The notes below the pieces were generated by a model. That model was not told where the DNA came from. It saw only the letters and a program-made list of their open reading frames with translations, and did not search any database. A stretch of DNA of 8,666 nt, from the NCBI GenBank assembly GCA_900551435.1, contig URVW01000079.1, positions 1 to 8,666 on the forward strand, read 5' to 3'. This DNA comes from an uncultured Faecalibacterium sp. (GTDB taxonomy: Bacteria; Bacillota; Clostridia; Oscillospirales; Ruminococcaceae). The position numbers and the translations under genes are program-made. Positions 1-5,703 of this stretch are shown piece by piece. How positions within the stretch are numbered: the first letter of the stretch is position 1; each line of letters opens with the position of its first letter.

Positions 1-464
1 AGGACATCAACCGGAAGCTGGGCATCACGGTGGTGGTCATCACCCACCAGATGAGCGTTGTGGAAGAGATCTGCGATCACGTTGCGATCCTGGACGGCGG
101 CGTTGTGGTCGAGATGGGCGAGGTGAAGGACATCTTCGCCAACCCCAAGACCGTAGCAGCCAAGCGTCTGGTGGCTCCCAATGGCGGCAGCGCAGCCCGC
201 GACCTGTCGAGCTTTGCGCCCGACGATCATGTGGTGCGCGTGACCTTCAATGGTTCGTCCACCGCAAAGCCGCTGGTGGCAAGCCTTGCCGCCGAAAAGG
301 GCATTCTGGTCAGCGTGCTCAGCGCAGACACCCGCGACCTGAGCGGCCAGTGCTATGGCAGCATGCTGCTCAAGCTGCCCAAAGAGACCGAACAGGCAAA
401 ACAGGCCGCAGAGTATATGCGCGGCCAGTCCGGAGTAACAGTAGAGGAGGTGACCGGCGAATGA
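1..464 (+). CDS. metN: Methionine ABC transporter ATP-binding protein MetN, C-terminal part (5' end outside window)
   Basis: This is the ATPase subunit that powers methionine uptake by the MetNIQ importer, acting on the cytoplasmic face of the membrane. Only the last 153 or so codons are present; the reading frame enters at base 3 and has no start here. The fragment opens at the end of the nucleotide-binding domain: VVVITHQMSVVEEICD carries the H-loop histidine, and VAILDGGVVVEMGEV is the usual strand that follows it in this family. From about base 220 the remaining 80 residues look like the NIL domain (VRVTFNGSS..., SGQCYGSMLLKLP), the C-terminal regulatory domain of MetN that binds methionine and inhibits transport. 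Its stop codon overlaps the metI start (ATGA), implying translational coupling. The NIL domain separates it from other ABC ATPases, so the assignment is firm. Confidence 0.95.
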   Translation, partial: DINRKLGITVVVITHQMSVVEEICDHVAILDGGVVVEMGEVKDIFANPKTVAAKRLVAPNGGSAARDLSSFAPDDHVVRVTFNGSSTAKPLVASLAAEKGILVSVLSADTRDLSGQCYGSMLLKLPKETEQAKQAAEYMRGQSGVTVEEVTGE

Positions 465-1117
465 GTATTGCAGATTATGGCTTTGCCATCTGGGAGACGT
501 TCTATGTGACGGTGCTTTCCACGGCATTTTCGCTGGTCATTGGTCTGCCGCTGGGCGTTTTGCTCGTTGCGGGCGACAAAGACGGCGTTCTGCCGCTGCC
601 GGGTTGGCTGATGCACCTGCTGAATATCGTCATCAACATCCTGCGCAGCGTCCCGTTCCTGATCTTGATGATCTGCGTGTTCCCGCTGACCCGCGTCATC
701 GTGGGCACAACGGTCGGCACGAAAGCGACCATCGTTCCGCTGGTCGTTGCGGCCTTCCCGTTTGTGGCGCGTCTGGTGGAGACGAGTCTCCGTGAGCTGG
801 ACGAAGGCGTGGTGGAAGCGGCCCAGAGCATGGGCGCGACTCCGTTCCAGATCATCACTAAGGTCATGATCCCGGAGTGTCTGCCGGGTCTGATCTCCAG
901 CATGACCACGGCCTTGACCACGATTCTGGGCTATTCGGCCATGTCGGGCGTCATCGGCGGCGGCGGTCTGGGTAAGATCGCGCTGTCCTATGGCTACTAC
1001 CGCTATCAGACCAATATCATGATCGTCTGCGTCGTGCTTCTGGTGCTGCTGGTGCAGATGTTCCAGACCGTTGGCACGCTCTGGGCAACCAAGAGCGATA
1101 AGCGGCTGCGCAAGTAA
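461..1117 (+). CDS. metI: Methionine ABC transporter permease MetI
   Basis: This 218-residue membrane permease is the translocation partner of MetN, and its length is normal for the family. About five hydrophobic helices can be seen, roughly residues 14-38, 47-77, 82-105, 146-165 and 183-208. The cytoplasmic coupling loop is clear at about residues 120-140 (EAAQSMGATPFQIITKVMIPE), the EAA motif that docks on the ATPase. SGVIGGGGLGKIALSYGYYRY near residues 166-186 is typical of MetI. The start at 461 is chosen because it overlaps the metN stop and has GAGGAGG about ten bases upstream; an in-frame ATG at 350 lies inside metN and has no such site. No metQ (the methionine-binding lipoprotein) follows, so it must lie upstream of the window or elsewhere. 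Confidence 0.95.
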   Translation: MSIADYGFAIWETFYVTVLSTAFSLVIGLPLGVLLVAGDKDGVLPLPGWLMHLLNIVINILRSVPFLILMICVFPLTRVIVGTTVGTKATIVPLVVAAFPFVARLVETSLRELDEGVVEAAQSMGATPFQIITKVMIPECLPGLISSMTTALTTILGYSAMSGVIGGGGLGKIALSYGYYRYQTNIMIVCVVLLVLLVQMFQTVGTLWATKSDKRLRK

Positions 1118-1135
1118 TCAAGGACTGCCGGGTTT

Positions 1136-1372
1136 AGTGGACGGTGGGCTGGGAGTTTCTCCGAGGACCGTCCGGTGGGTGGGACCCTGTTGCCGTAGGC
1201 AATAGGGCGGGCAATGGAATGGTCTGCAACAACAGCGACCGCCGCCAGTGGCGGAAACAGGGAGCTGTTGTTGGGGCCGCGGTCAGAAAGACGCAAGCAA
1301 CGCAAAGCGGCTGCTGGGAGCCGCAACCCGTGCTCGTGTCCGAGGAGAAAGCTCCCGGCTCACCCATCCATT
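1136..1372 (+). ncRNA. Large structured RNA with long closing helix and internal pseudoknot, family unassigned
   Basis: This fills most of the 367-base gap between metI and metY and has no credible ORF. Bases 1143-1162 pair with 1344-1364 (20 pairs, one bulged G at 1351). A tandem G.A step (1163-1164 with 1342-1343) and four more pairs (1165-1168 with 1338-1341) follow. An outer extension joins 1136-1141 to 1367-1372. Inside are a 10-pair hairpin 1185-1194/1198-1207, a perfect 10-pair helix 1227-1236/1264-1273, a hairpin 1242-1246/1250-1254 and a hairpin 1307-1312/1319-1324. GACCG at 1237-1241 inside the second helix can pair with CGGTC at 1280-1284 outside it, giving a pseudoknot. G.U pairs (1147/1360, 1150/1357, 1189/1203) favour the + strand. 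The architecture recalls large clostridial ncRNAs such as the raiA motif, but I cannot match a consensus. It may be a standalone RNA or a leader of metY; no clear promoter or U-tract was seen. Confidence 0.72.
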
Positions 1373-1376
1373 TATA

Positions 1377-1447
1377 AGACCTTTCGGCAGGGAAAAAATT
1401 TAACGTTTCAATTCCCCGCCCGAGGTCTGTCCTCTGGCGGGGAATTG
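1377..1447 (+). promoter_or_regulatory. metY leader: 12-bp hairpin with possible H-type pseudoknot
   Basis: CAATTCCCCGCC at 1409-1420 pairs perfectly with 1436-1447, leaving a 15-base loop. The loop segment 1421-1428 (CGAGGTCT) can instead pair upstream with AGACCT..CGG at 1377-1387 (two bulged T), which would make an H-type pseudoknot with an A/T-rich 21-base connecting loop. A smaller GAGG/CCTC pairing within the loop competes. No U-tract follows the stem (TGCTATTCC), so it is not an ordinary terminator. It ends about 21 bases before the metY Shine-Dalgarno AAAGGAG (1469-1475). A role in metY control is inferred from position only. Confidence 0.5.
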
Positions 1448-1484
1448 TGCTATTCCGACCAACCTAGTAAAGGAGTATGTAACA

Positions 1485-2759
1485 ATGAACCGTGATACTA
1501 TCTGCGTGCAGGGCGGTTACACCCCCGGCAACGGCGAACCCCGCCAGATCCCTATTATCCAGTCCACCACCTTCAAGTACGCGACCAGCGAGGACATGGG
1601 CAAACTGTTCGACCTCGAGGCGGACGGCTACTTCTATTCCCGCTTGCAGAACCCCACCTGTGATCTGGTGGCGAAAAAAATCTGCGAGCTGGAAGGCGGC
1701 ACGGCGGCTATGCTGACCGGCAGCGGTCAGGCGGCCAACTTCTTCGCGCTGTTCAACATCTGCGAAGCGGGCGACCACATCGTGGCGTCCAGCACCATCT
1801 ATGGCGGTACGTTCAACCTCATCTCGGTCACGATGAAGAAAATGGGCATCACGGCGACCTTTGTGGACCCGCTGTGCACCGAGGGAGAGCTGAATGCGGC
1901 CTTCCAGCCCAACACCAAGGCCGTCTTTGGCGAGACCATCGCCAACCCGGCTCTGACCGTGCTGGACATTGAGAAGTTCGCCAAGGCAGCTCATGCCCAC
2001 GGCGTGCCCCTCATTGTGGACAACACCTTCCCCACGCCGGTCAACTGCCGCCCCTTCGAGTGGGGCGCGGATATCGTGACCCACTCCACCACCAAGTATA
2101 TGGACGGTCACGGTGCAGTGATCGGAGGCGCGATCGTGGACAGCGGAAAGTTTGACTGGATGGCACATGCGGAGAAGTTCCCCGGCCTGTGCACCTCGGA
2201 CGACAGCTACCACGGCATCACCTACGCCGAGCGCTTTGGCAAAGAGGGCGCATTCATCACCAAGGCGACCGCCCAGCTGATGCGCGACTTCGGCTCGGTC
2301 CAGTCGCCCATGAGCGCCTATATGCTGAACCTCGGGTTGGAAAGTCTGCACGTCCGGATGCAGCGCCACTGTGAGAACGGCATGGCCGTGGCGAAGTTCC
2401 TCGAAAGCAACCCCAAGGTCGCGTATGTCAACTACTGCGGTCTGGAAAGCAGCCCCTATCATGCTCTGGCGGAAAAGTATCTGCCCAACGGCAGCTGCGG
2501 CGTGGTGTCCTTCGGCTTGGCCGGTGGGCGCGAAGCTGCAAGCACCTTTATGAAAGCCCTGCGTCTGGCCGCGATCGAGACTCATGTGGCCGACGCCCGC
2601 ACCTGTTGTCTGAATCCGGCATCCAGCACTCACCGCCAGATGACCGACGAACAGCTCAAAGCCGCCGGTGTTCCCGCCGAGCTGGTCCGCATGAGCTGTG
2701 GTCTGGAAAGCAGCGAGGATCTGATCGCGGATATCGCACAGGCACTCGATCAAATCTAA
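1485..2759 (+). CDS. metY: O-acetylhomoserine sulfhydrylase (O-acetylhomoserine aminocarboxypropyltransferase)
   Basis: This PLP enzyme of the Cys/Met metabolism fold-type I family should convert O-acetylhomoserine plus sulfide to homocysteine, the direct route of methionine synthesis. It has 424 residues, usual for MetY and longer than cystathionine synthases and lyases (about 380-400). Visible landmarks are YSRLQNPT (51-58, phosphate and tetramer contact), GSGQAA (79-84), VDNTF (178-182; Asp179 should bind the pyridine nitrogen), and HSTTKYMDGHG with Lys204 as the Schiff-base lysine. A C-terminal RMSCGLES (402-409) carries the carboxylate-binding arginine. The start has AAAGGAG ten bases upstream. 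The next gene, metA, makes its substrate and begins 12 bases after the stop, so the two form an operon. A homocysteine/methionine gamma-lyase would be the alternative, but the length and the metA neighbour argue for MetY. Confidence 0.93.
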   Translation: MNRDTICVQGGYTPGNGEPRQIPIIQSTTFKYATSEDMGKLFDLEADGYFYSRLQNPTCDLVAKKICELEGGTAAMLTGSGQAANFFALFNICEAGDHIVASSTIYGGTFNLISVTMKKMGITATFVDPLCTEGELNAAFQPNTKAVFGETIANPALTVLDIEKFAKAAHAHGVPLIVDNTFPTPVNCRPFEWGADIVTHSTTKYMDGHGAVIGGAIVDSGKFDWMAHAEKFPGLCTSDDSYHGITYAERFGKEGAFITKATAQLMRDFGSVQSPMSAYMLNLGLESLHVRMQRHCENGMAVAKFLESNPKVAYVNYCGLESSPYHALAEKYLPNGSCGVVSFGLAGGREAASTFMKALRLAAIETHVADARTCCLNPASSTHRQMTDEQLKAAGVPAELVRMSCGLESSEDLIADIAQALDQI

Positions 2760-2771
2760 GGAGAAAACGTT

Positions 2772-3707
2772 ATGCCCCTGATCATTCCGAAAACGCTCCC
2801 CGCCTACGATGCTCTTTATGAAGAAAATGTCTTTGTCATGCACCGGGAACGGGCGGCATCGCAGCACATCCGCCCGCTGGAAATTCTGATTTTGAACCTG
2901 ATGCCGACCAAAATTGCCACCGAAACGCAGATCGCCCGTCTGCTGGCCAATACGCCGTTGCAGGTGCACATGACCCTGCTCCAGACGGCCAGCCATGAAG
3001 CAACGCACGTTTCGGCGGCACATCTCGAGACCTTCTATAAGACCTTCGACGAGGTGAAGAATAACCGTTATGACGGAATGATCATCACCGGTGCGCCGGT
3101 GGAGACGATGGACTTCGAAGAGGTGGACTACTGGCCGGAGCTGTGTGAGATCATGGACTTCAGCGAGACGAATGTTTACTCCACCCTGCATGTCTGCTGG
3201 GGCGCTCAGGCGGGCCTGTATTATCACTATGGGGTGCACAAGCAGATCCTGCCCCAGAAGATGTTCGGCGTGTTCGAGCACCGGGTCACCCGGCCTTCGA
3301 ATCCGCTGGTGCGCGGCTTTGATGAGGTGTTCTATGCGCCCCACAGCCGCCACACCGGCATCAGCCGGGAAGATGTGGATGCCTGTAAGGCGCTGCGCAT
3401 CCTTGCCGAAAGCGACGAGGCCGGTCCGTTCCTCATGAGCACCGAAAACGGCCGTCAGATCTTTGTGACCGGACACCCGGAGTATGATAAGTATACGCTG
3501 GATGCCGAGTATAAGCGGGATGTGGCTAAGGGACTGCCCATCGCCATCCCCAAAAACTACTACCCGAACGACGATCCGGAACAGCCGCCCTTCTTCCGCT
3601 GGCGTGCCCATGCGCACCTGCTGTATGAGAACTGGCTGAACTACTACGTCTATCAGAACACGCCCTATGACCTCGGCGCCATTGAGCGGGTCCGGCACGA
3701 AAAGTAA
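2772..3707 (+). CDS. metA: Homoserine O-acetyltransferase MetA (acetyl-CoA type)
   Basis: This enzyme acylates homoserine with acetyl-CoA in the first committed step of methionine synthesis; it is cytoplasmic and 311 residues long, as expected. It belongs to the MetA/HTS family with a class I glutamine amidotransferase-like fold. Cys142 in HVCWGAQAG is the nucleophile, and His235 and Glu237 in TGHPEYD complete the active site; all three fall at the residue numbers known for the family. Residue 111 is Glu in GAPVE. Published work on this family links Glu at this site to acetyl-CoA use and Gly to succinyl-CoA use, so many databases will misname it homoserine O-succinyltransferase. AAGGAG overlaps the metY stop and sits about eight bases before the ATG. 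The operon partner metY uses O-acetylhomoserine, which agrees with the acetyl call. Confidence 0.95.
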   Translation: MPLIIPKTLPAYDALYEENVFVMHRERAASQHIRPLEILILNLMPTKIATETQIARLLANTPLQVHMTLLQTASHEATHVSAAHLETFYKTFDEVKNNRYDGMIITGAPVETMDFEEVDYWPELCEIMDFSETNVYSTLHVCWGAQAGLYYHYGVHKQILPQKMFGVFEHRVTRPSNPLVRGFDEVFYAPHSRHTGISREDVDACKALRILAESDEAGPFLMSTENGRQIFVTGHPEYDKYTLDAEYKRDVAKGLPIAIPKNYYPNDDPEQPPFFRWRAHAHLLYENWLNYYVYQNTPYDLGAIERVRHEK

Positions 3708-3718
3708 AAAAGTGTAGT

Positions 3719-3747
3719 CTCTCCGCGATGCCGGAGAGGCTGTTTTT
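3719..3747 (+). terminator. Rho-independent terminator after metA
   Basis: CTCTCCG (3719-3725) pairs perfectly with CGGAGAG (3732-3738) around a six-base loop, followed by GCTGTTTTTG. It lies 11 bases after the metA stop and ends just before the Shine-Dalgarno of the next gene, so it should close the metY-metA unit, perhaps incompletely. Confidence 0.75.
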
Positions 3748-3763
3748 GCAGGAGGGAACAGAG

Positions 3764-4792
3764 ATGGGAATCGAAGCAAAATGGGGACTGACCGTGGGGC
3801 ATCTGCCCCATGGAACACTCAATAAGATCAGCGATGTGCCGGGGGTGACGGTGGGCCATTGCACGCTGGCAGATGGGGATGTTCAGACCGGCGTGACAGC
3901 GCTTTTGCCCCATCCGGGGGATGTCTTTCACGACAAAGTGCTGGCGGCGAGCCATGTCATCAACGGCTTCGGCAAGACGACGGGGCTGGTCCAGATCGAC
4001 GAGCTGGGCACGCTGGAAACGCCGATTTTGTTCACCAATACGTTGAGTGTCGGCACAGCGGAAACAGCACTGGTGAAATATATGCTGGAACGCAATCCGG
4101 ACATCTGCGAGACGACCGGCAGCGTGAATCCGGTCGTCTGCGAGTGCAACGACAGTGGCCTGAACGACATCCGCGGTCTGCATGTGACCGAAGAGCATGT
4201 CTTTGCGGCGCTGGCCGACTGCAGGGCGGATTTTGCCGAGGGTGCAGTCGGTGCAGGGCGCGGGATGCGCTGTCATGGGCTCAAGGGCGGTATCGGGTCG
4301 TCGTCCCGGCTCGTGGAACTGGATGGAAAGATGTATACCATCGGAGCACTGGTCCTCTCGAACCATGCCATATTCGACGACCTTATCGTGGCCGGAACGC
4401 CCATCCGGAAGCTTCTGGACGAGAAGATCCCGCCCCATGAGGACAAAGGTTCCATTATCACGGTGCTGGCAACGGATATTCCGCTGAGTGAACGCCAGCT
4501 GCGGCGGCTGTGCCACCGGGCGCTGGTGGGCCTGTCGCGCACCGGCTCCTACTGCGGAAACGGCAGCGGCGAGATCGTGATCGCCTTTACGACGGCCAAC
4601 CGTGTGCCGCACTATGCGGACAAGGCCATCCTGCCTATGGGGATGCTCCACGATGACGCCATCAATCCGCTGTTCCGTGCGGTCGCCGAGTGCGTGGAGG
4701 AAAGCGTTCTGAGCAGTCTGCTCCATGCGGAAACGGTGACGGGTTATCATGGCAGAACGGTGCAGTCTTTGGCAGAACTGTTAGGAAAATAA
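3764..4792 (+). CDS. P1 family peptidase (DmpA-type Ntn-hydrolase, family S58)
   Basis: This 342-residue protein belongs to the DmpA / L-aminopeptidase-esterase family, enzymes that cleave themselves between Gly and Ser and use the new N-terminal Ser as nucleophile. The processing site is recognisable as HEDKGSIITVLATDIPL, which puts the nucleophile at Ser230. Other family signatures are ISDVPGVTVGHCTL (22-35), TGLVQIDELGTLETPI (73-88), LFTNTLSVG (89-97), VLSNH (197-201, where the Asn is probably part of the oxyanion hole) and GNGSGEIVIAFTTAN (265-279). No signal peptide is seen, so it is probably cytoplasmic. The start at 3764 has AGGAGGG seven bases upstream; an in-frame ATG at 3728 lies inside the preceding terminator and has no ribosome site. 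The substrate (amino acid amides, D- or beta-peptides) cannot be read from sequence, and no functional link to the methionine genes is evident. Confidence 0.93.
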   Translation: MGIEAKWGLTVGHLPHGTLNKISDVPGVTVGHCTLADGDVQTGVTALLPHPGDVFHDKVLAASHVINGFGKTTGLVQIDELGTLETPILFTNTLSVGTAETALVKYMLERNPDICETTGSVNPVVCECNDSGLNDIRGLHVTEEHVFAALADCRADFAEGAVGAGRGMRCHGLKGGIGSSSRLVELDGKMYTIGALVLSNHAIFDDLIVAGTPIRKLLDEKIPPHEDKGSIITVLATDIPLSERQLRRLCHRALVGLSRTGSYCGNGSGEIVIAFTTANRVPHYADKAILPMGMLHDDAINPLFRAVAECVEESVLSSLLHAETVTGYHGRTVQSLAELLGK

Positions 4793-4830
4793 AAAACCAG
4801 AGGGAAGCACGAACGTGCTTCCCTCTGGTT
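4783..4830 (-). terminator. Perfect 17-bp palindromic hairpin with U-tract on the - strand side
   Basis: Bases 4795-4811 (AACCAGAGGGAAGCACG) are exactly complementary to 4814-4830. The stem begins two bases after the peptidase stop. On the + strand it is followed by GCATCC, which is no U-tract. On the - strand it is followed by TTTTTTATTTTCC, a strong terminator signature. It may stop leftward readthrough from the small RNA locus or the - strand operon, and serve as a 3'-end stem for the peptidase mRNA. Confidence 0.7.
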
Positions 4831-4857
4831 GCATCCTGTCGAAAGATATGCTATATT
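4829..4857 (+). promoter_or_regulatory. Promoter for the small-peptide mRNA (extended -10)
   Basis: TTGCAT (4829-4834), a 17-base spacer and TATATT (4852-4857), with TG one base before the -10 (TGC-TATATT, an extended -10). Transcription would begin near 4864, directly at a 6-bp stem with a C(UUCG)G tetraloop (4863-4878). The -35 overlaps the end of the preceding palindrome. Confidence 0.6.
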
Positions 4858-4935
4858 AAATCTGCTGCTTCGGCAGCAAGGCGCTGCACATACGGTAGGC
4901 GGTTGGCCTACACTTCCCGAAAGGGGGTGAGGCAA

Positions 4936-4995
4936 ATGCGGATTACCTTCCATATTGGTGAATTCACCATCACCATTATCGTGAAAAAACGCTGA
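4936..4995 (+). CDS. 19-residue hydrophobic/cationic peptide, candidate type I toxin
   Basis: The peptide is MRITFHIGEFTITIIVKKR: a beta-branched hydrophobic core (residues 3-16) with a Lys-Lys-Arg tail. It is too short for most gene finders. GGGGGTGAGG directly before the ATG is an exceptionally strong Shine-Dalgarno, yet it is folded into a hairpin with a GAAA loop (4911-4918 with 4923-4929). In the mRNA, 4878-4887 is exactly complementary to 5064-5073, 4888-4890 to 5060-5062, and 4899-4909 to 5048-5058 (one G.U), so the 5' and 3' ends clamp together. A stable UUCG stem heads the transcript, and an antisense RNA overlaps the 3' end including the stop. These are the features of type I toxin genes. 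I do not recognise the peptide as a named family such as Fst, TxpA or holin-like toxins. Toxicity is inferred; a regulatory or leader peptide is the alternative. Confidence 0.65.
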   Translation: MRITFHIGEFTITIIVKKR

Positions 4996-5077
4996 ACCGC
5001 CACCTCTGCCAAGGTGACGGTTCAATAAACCGGTACTAACAGGATAGAGGTCAACCGCTTGTCGCAGCGCCTTCTTT
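4984..5077 (-). ncRNA. Antisense RNA of about 90 nt, candidate antitoxin
   Basis: A strong promoter faces left (TTGACA at 5112-5107, 17-base spacer, TATACT at 5089-5084), placing the start near 5077. An intrinsic terminator lies about 55 bases on. Its hairpin uses 4993-4999 with 5018-5024 and 5001-5005 with 5012-5016 (one mismatch), followed by AGCG and six T (4989-4984). The RNA would be fully complementary to the 3' half of the peptide mRNA, covering its last codons, stop and the 3' strand of the 5'-3' clamp. It contains no convincing ORF. The ends are predicted from signals only. Confidence 0.65.
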
Positions 5078-5083
5078 GATTTT

Positions 5084-5112
5084 AGTATAGTTTGTTTCGA
5101 ACGATTTGTCAA
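5084..5112 (-). promoter_or_regulatory. Consensus promoter for the antisense RNA
   Basis: On the - strand the -35 is a perfect TTGACA (5112-5107), the spacer is 17 bases, and the -10 is TATACT (5089-5084, five of six). It is the best housekeeping promoter in the window. It lies downstream of the - strand flavin reductase gene and points into the small-peptide locus. Confidence 0.82.
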
Positions 5113-5148
5113 GCACGGCGGGGGTTATTTCCGCCGTGCTTTCTTTTT
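5111..5148 (+). terminator. Rho-independent terminator, + strand
   Basis: AAGCACGGCGG (5111-5121) pairs with CCGCCGTGCTT (5131-5141) around a nine-base loop, then TCTTTTTG. It would end the small-peptide mRNA at about 285 nt. The stop codon of the oppositely directed flavin reductase (TAA, 5127-5125) lies in the loop, so the last codons of that gene form one arm. No U-tract exists on the - strand side. Confidence 0.8.
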
Positions 5149-5703
5149 GCGGACGCTGTAGCCGAAAGTCCCCAGCTTTTTGCCAAGGCTGAGGTACTCG
5201 CCGTGGCTGTAGACGATGAGCTTGGCCTTGTCGAGACAGAGCTTTCCATTTTCATCCAGAAGGCTTTCGTCTACATCACAGGCTACGACTTCCGCCAGAA
5301 ACAGGTCGTGGCTGCCCAGCGGGATGATCTGGGTGACCTTGCATTCCAGATTGAGCGGGCTTTCCTCGAGGATGGGGCAGTCGGTCAGGACCGACCCCGG
5401 GGCGGCATGAAGATGACAGGCTTCGAACTTGTCCACATCCCGGCCGCTCTTGACGCCGCACCAGTCCACGGCGCGGACCAGCGCTTCGGTGGGCAGGTTG
5501 ATGGCGAACTGGCCGCTCTCCTGAATGAGATGGTGGCTGAACCGCTCGGGGCGGACGCTGATGGAGACCATGCTGGGCTGGGTGCAGATCGTGCCGGTCC
5601 AGCCGATGGTGATGAGGTTGGGCTGTTCCAGCCCGCCGCAGGAGACGAGGACCGGCGGTTCCGGGTTCAGAAGGGTGCTGCCTTTCCAGCTTTGCTTGCT
5701 CAT
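5125..5703 (-). CDS. Flavin reductase-like (flavoredoxin-type) FMN-binding protein
   Basis: This 192-residue soluble protein has the flavin reductase-like, FMN-binding split-barrel domain over most of its length. SCGGLEQPNLITIGWTG (21-37) and the TQPSMVSISVRPERFSHHLI stretch (41-60) are typical, followed by GQFAINLP (64-71), the usual start of the FMN contact region. Such proteins bind FMN and pass electrons from NAD(P)H or partner proteins; the physiological partner cannot be told. The start at 5703 is chosen because AAAGGAAG lies about eight bases upstream and its ATG overlaps the TGA of the glycosyltransferase gene (ATGA), implying coupled translation. A longer open frame upstream is only the shadow of that gene. 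The C-terminus is strongly basic (RKKKARRK), partly because it is encoded by a terminator arm. Confidence 0.9.
   Translation of the reverse strand: MSKQSWKGSTLLNPEPPVLVSCGGLEQPNLITIGWTGTICTQPSMVSISVRPERFSHHLIQESGQFAINLPTEALVRAVDWCGVKSGRDVDKFEACHLHAAPGSVLTDCPILEESPLNLECKVTQIIPLGSHDLFLAEVVACDVDESLLDENGKLCLDKAKLIVYSHGEYLSLGKKLGTFGYSVRKKKARRK

Noticed and set aside
1338..1369. Partial resemblance (CCGAGGAG, GGCTCACCC) to the S-adenosylhomocysteine riboswitch
   Set aside because: The UGCAAC core and the required pairing are missing, and these bases are the 3' strand of the long closing helix.
1118..1484. SAM-I (S-box), T-box or RNase P RNA before metY
   Set aside because: No kink-turn and GAUGAAA-type S-box core, no GGGUGG-type T-box antiterminator and no GAGGAAAGUCC / ACAGAA conserved regions of RNase P could be found.
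1464..3818. 784-codon open frame on the - strand across metY and metA
   Set aside because: It is an antisense shadow of two clearly recognised + strand genes, with no family features and no ribosome site; long antisense frames are common in GC-rich coding DNA.
3665..4750. 361-codon - strand open frame opposite the peptidase
   Set aside because: Antisense shadow; the + strand has the Ntn-hydrolase signature and a proper ribosome site.
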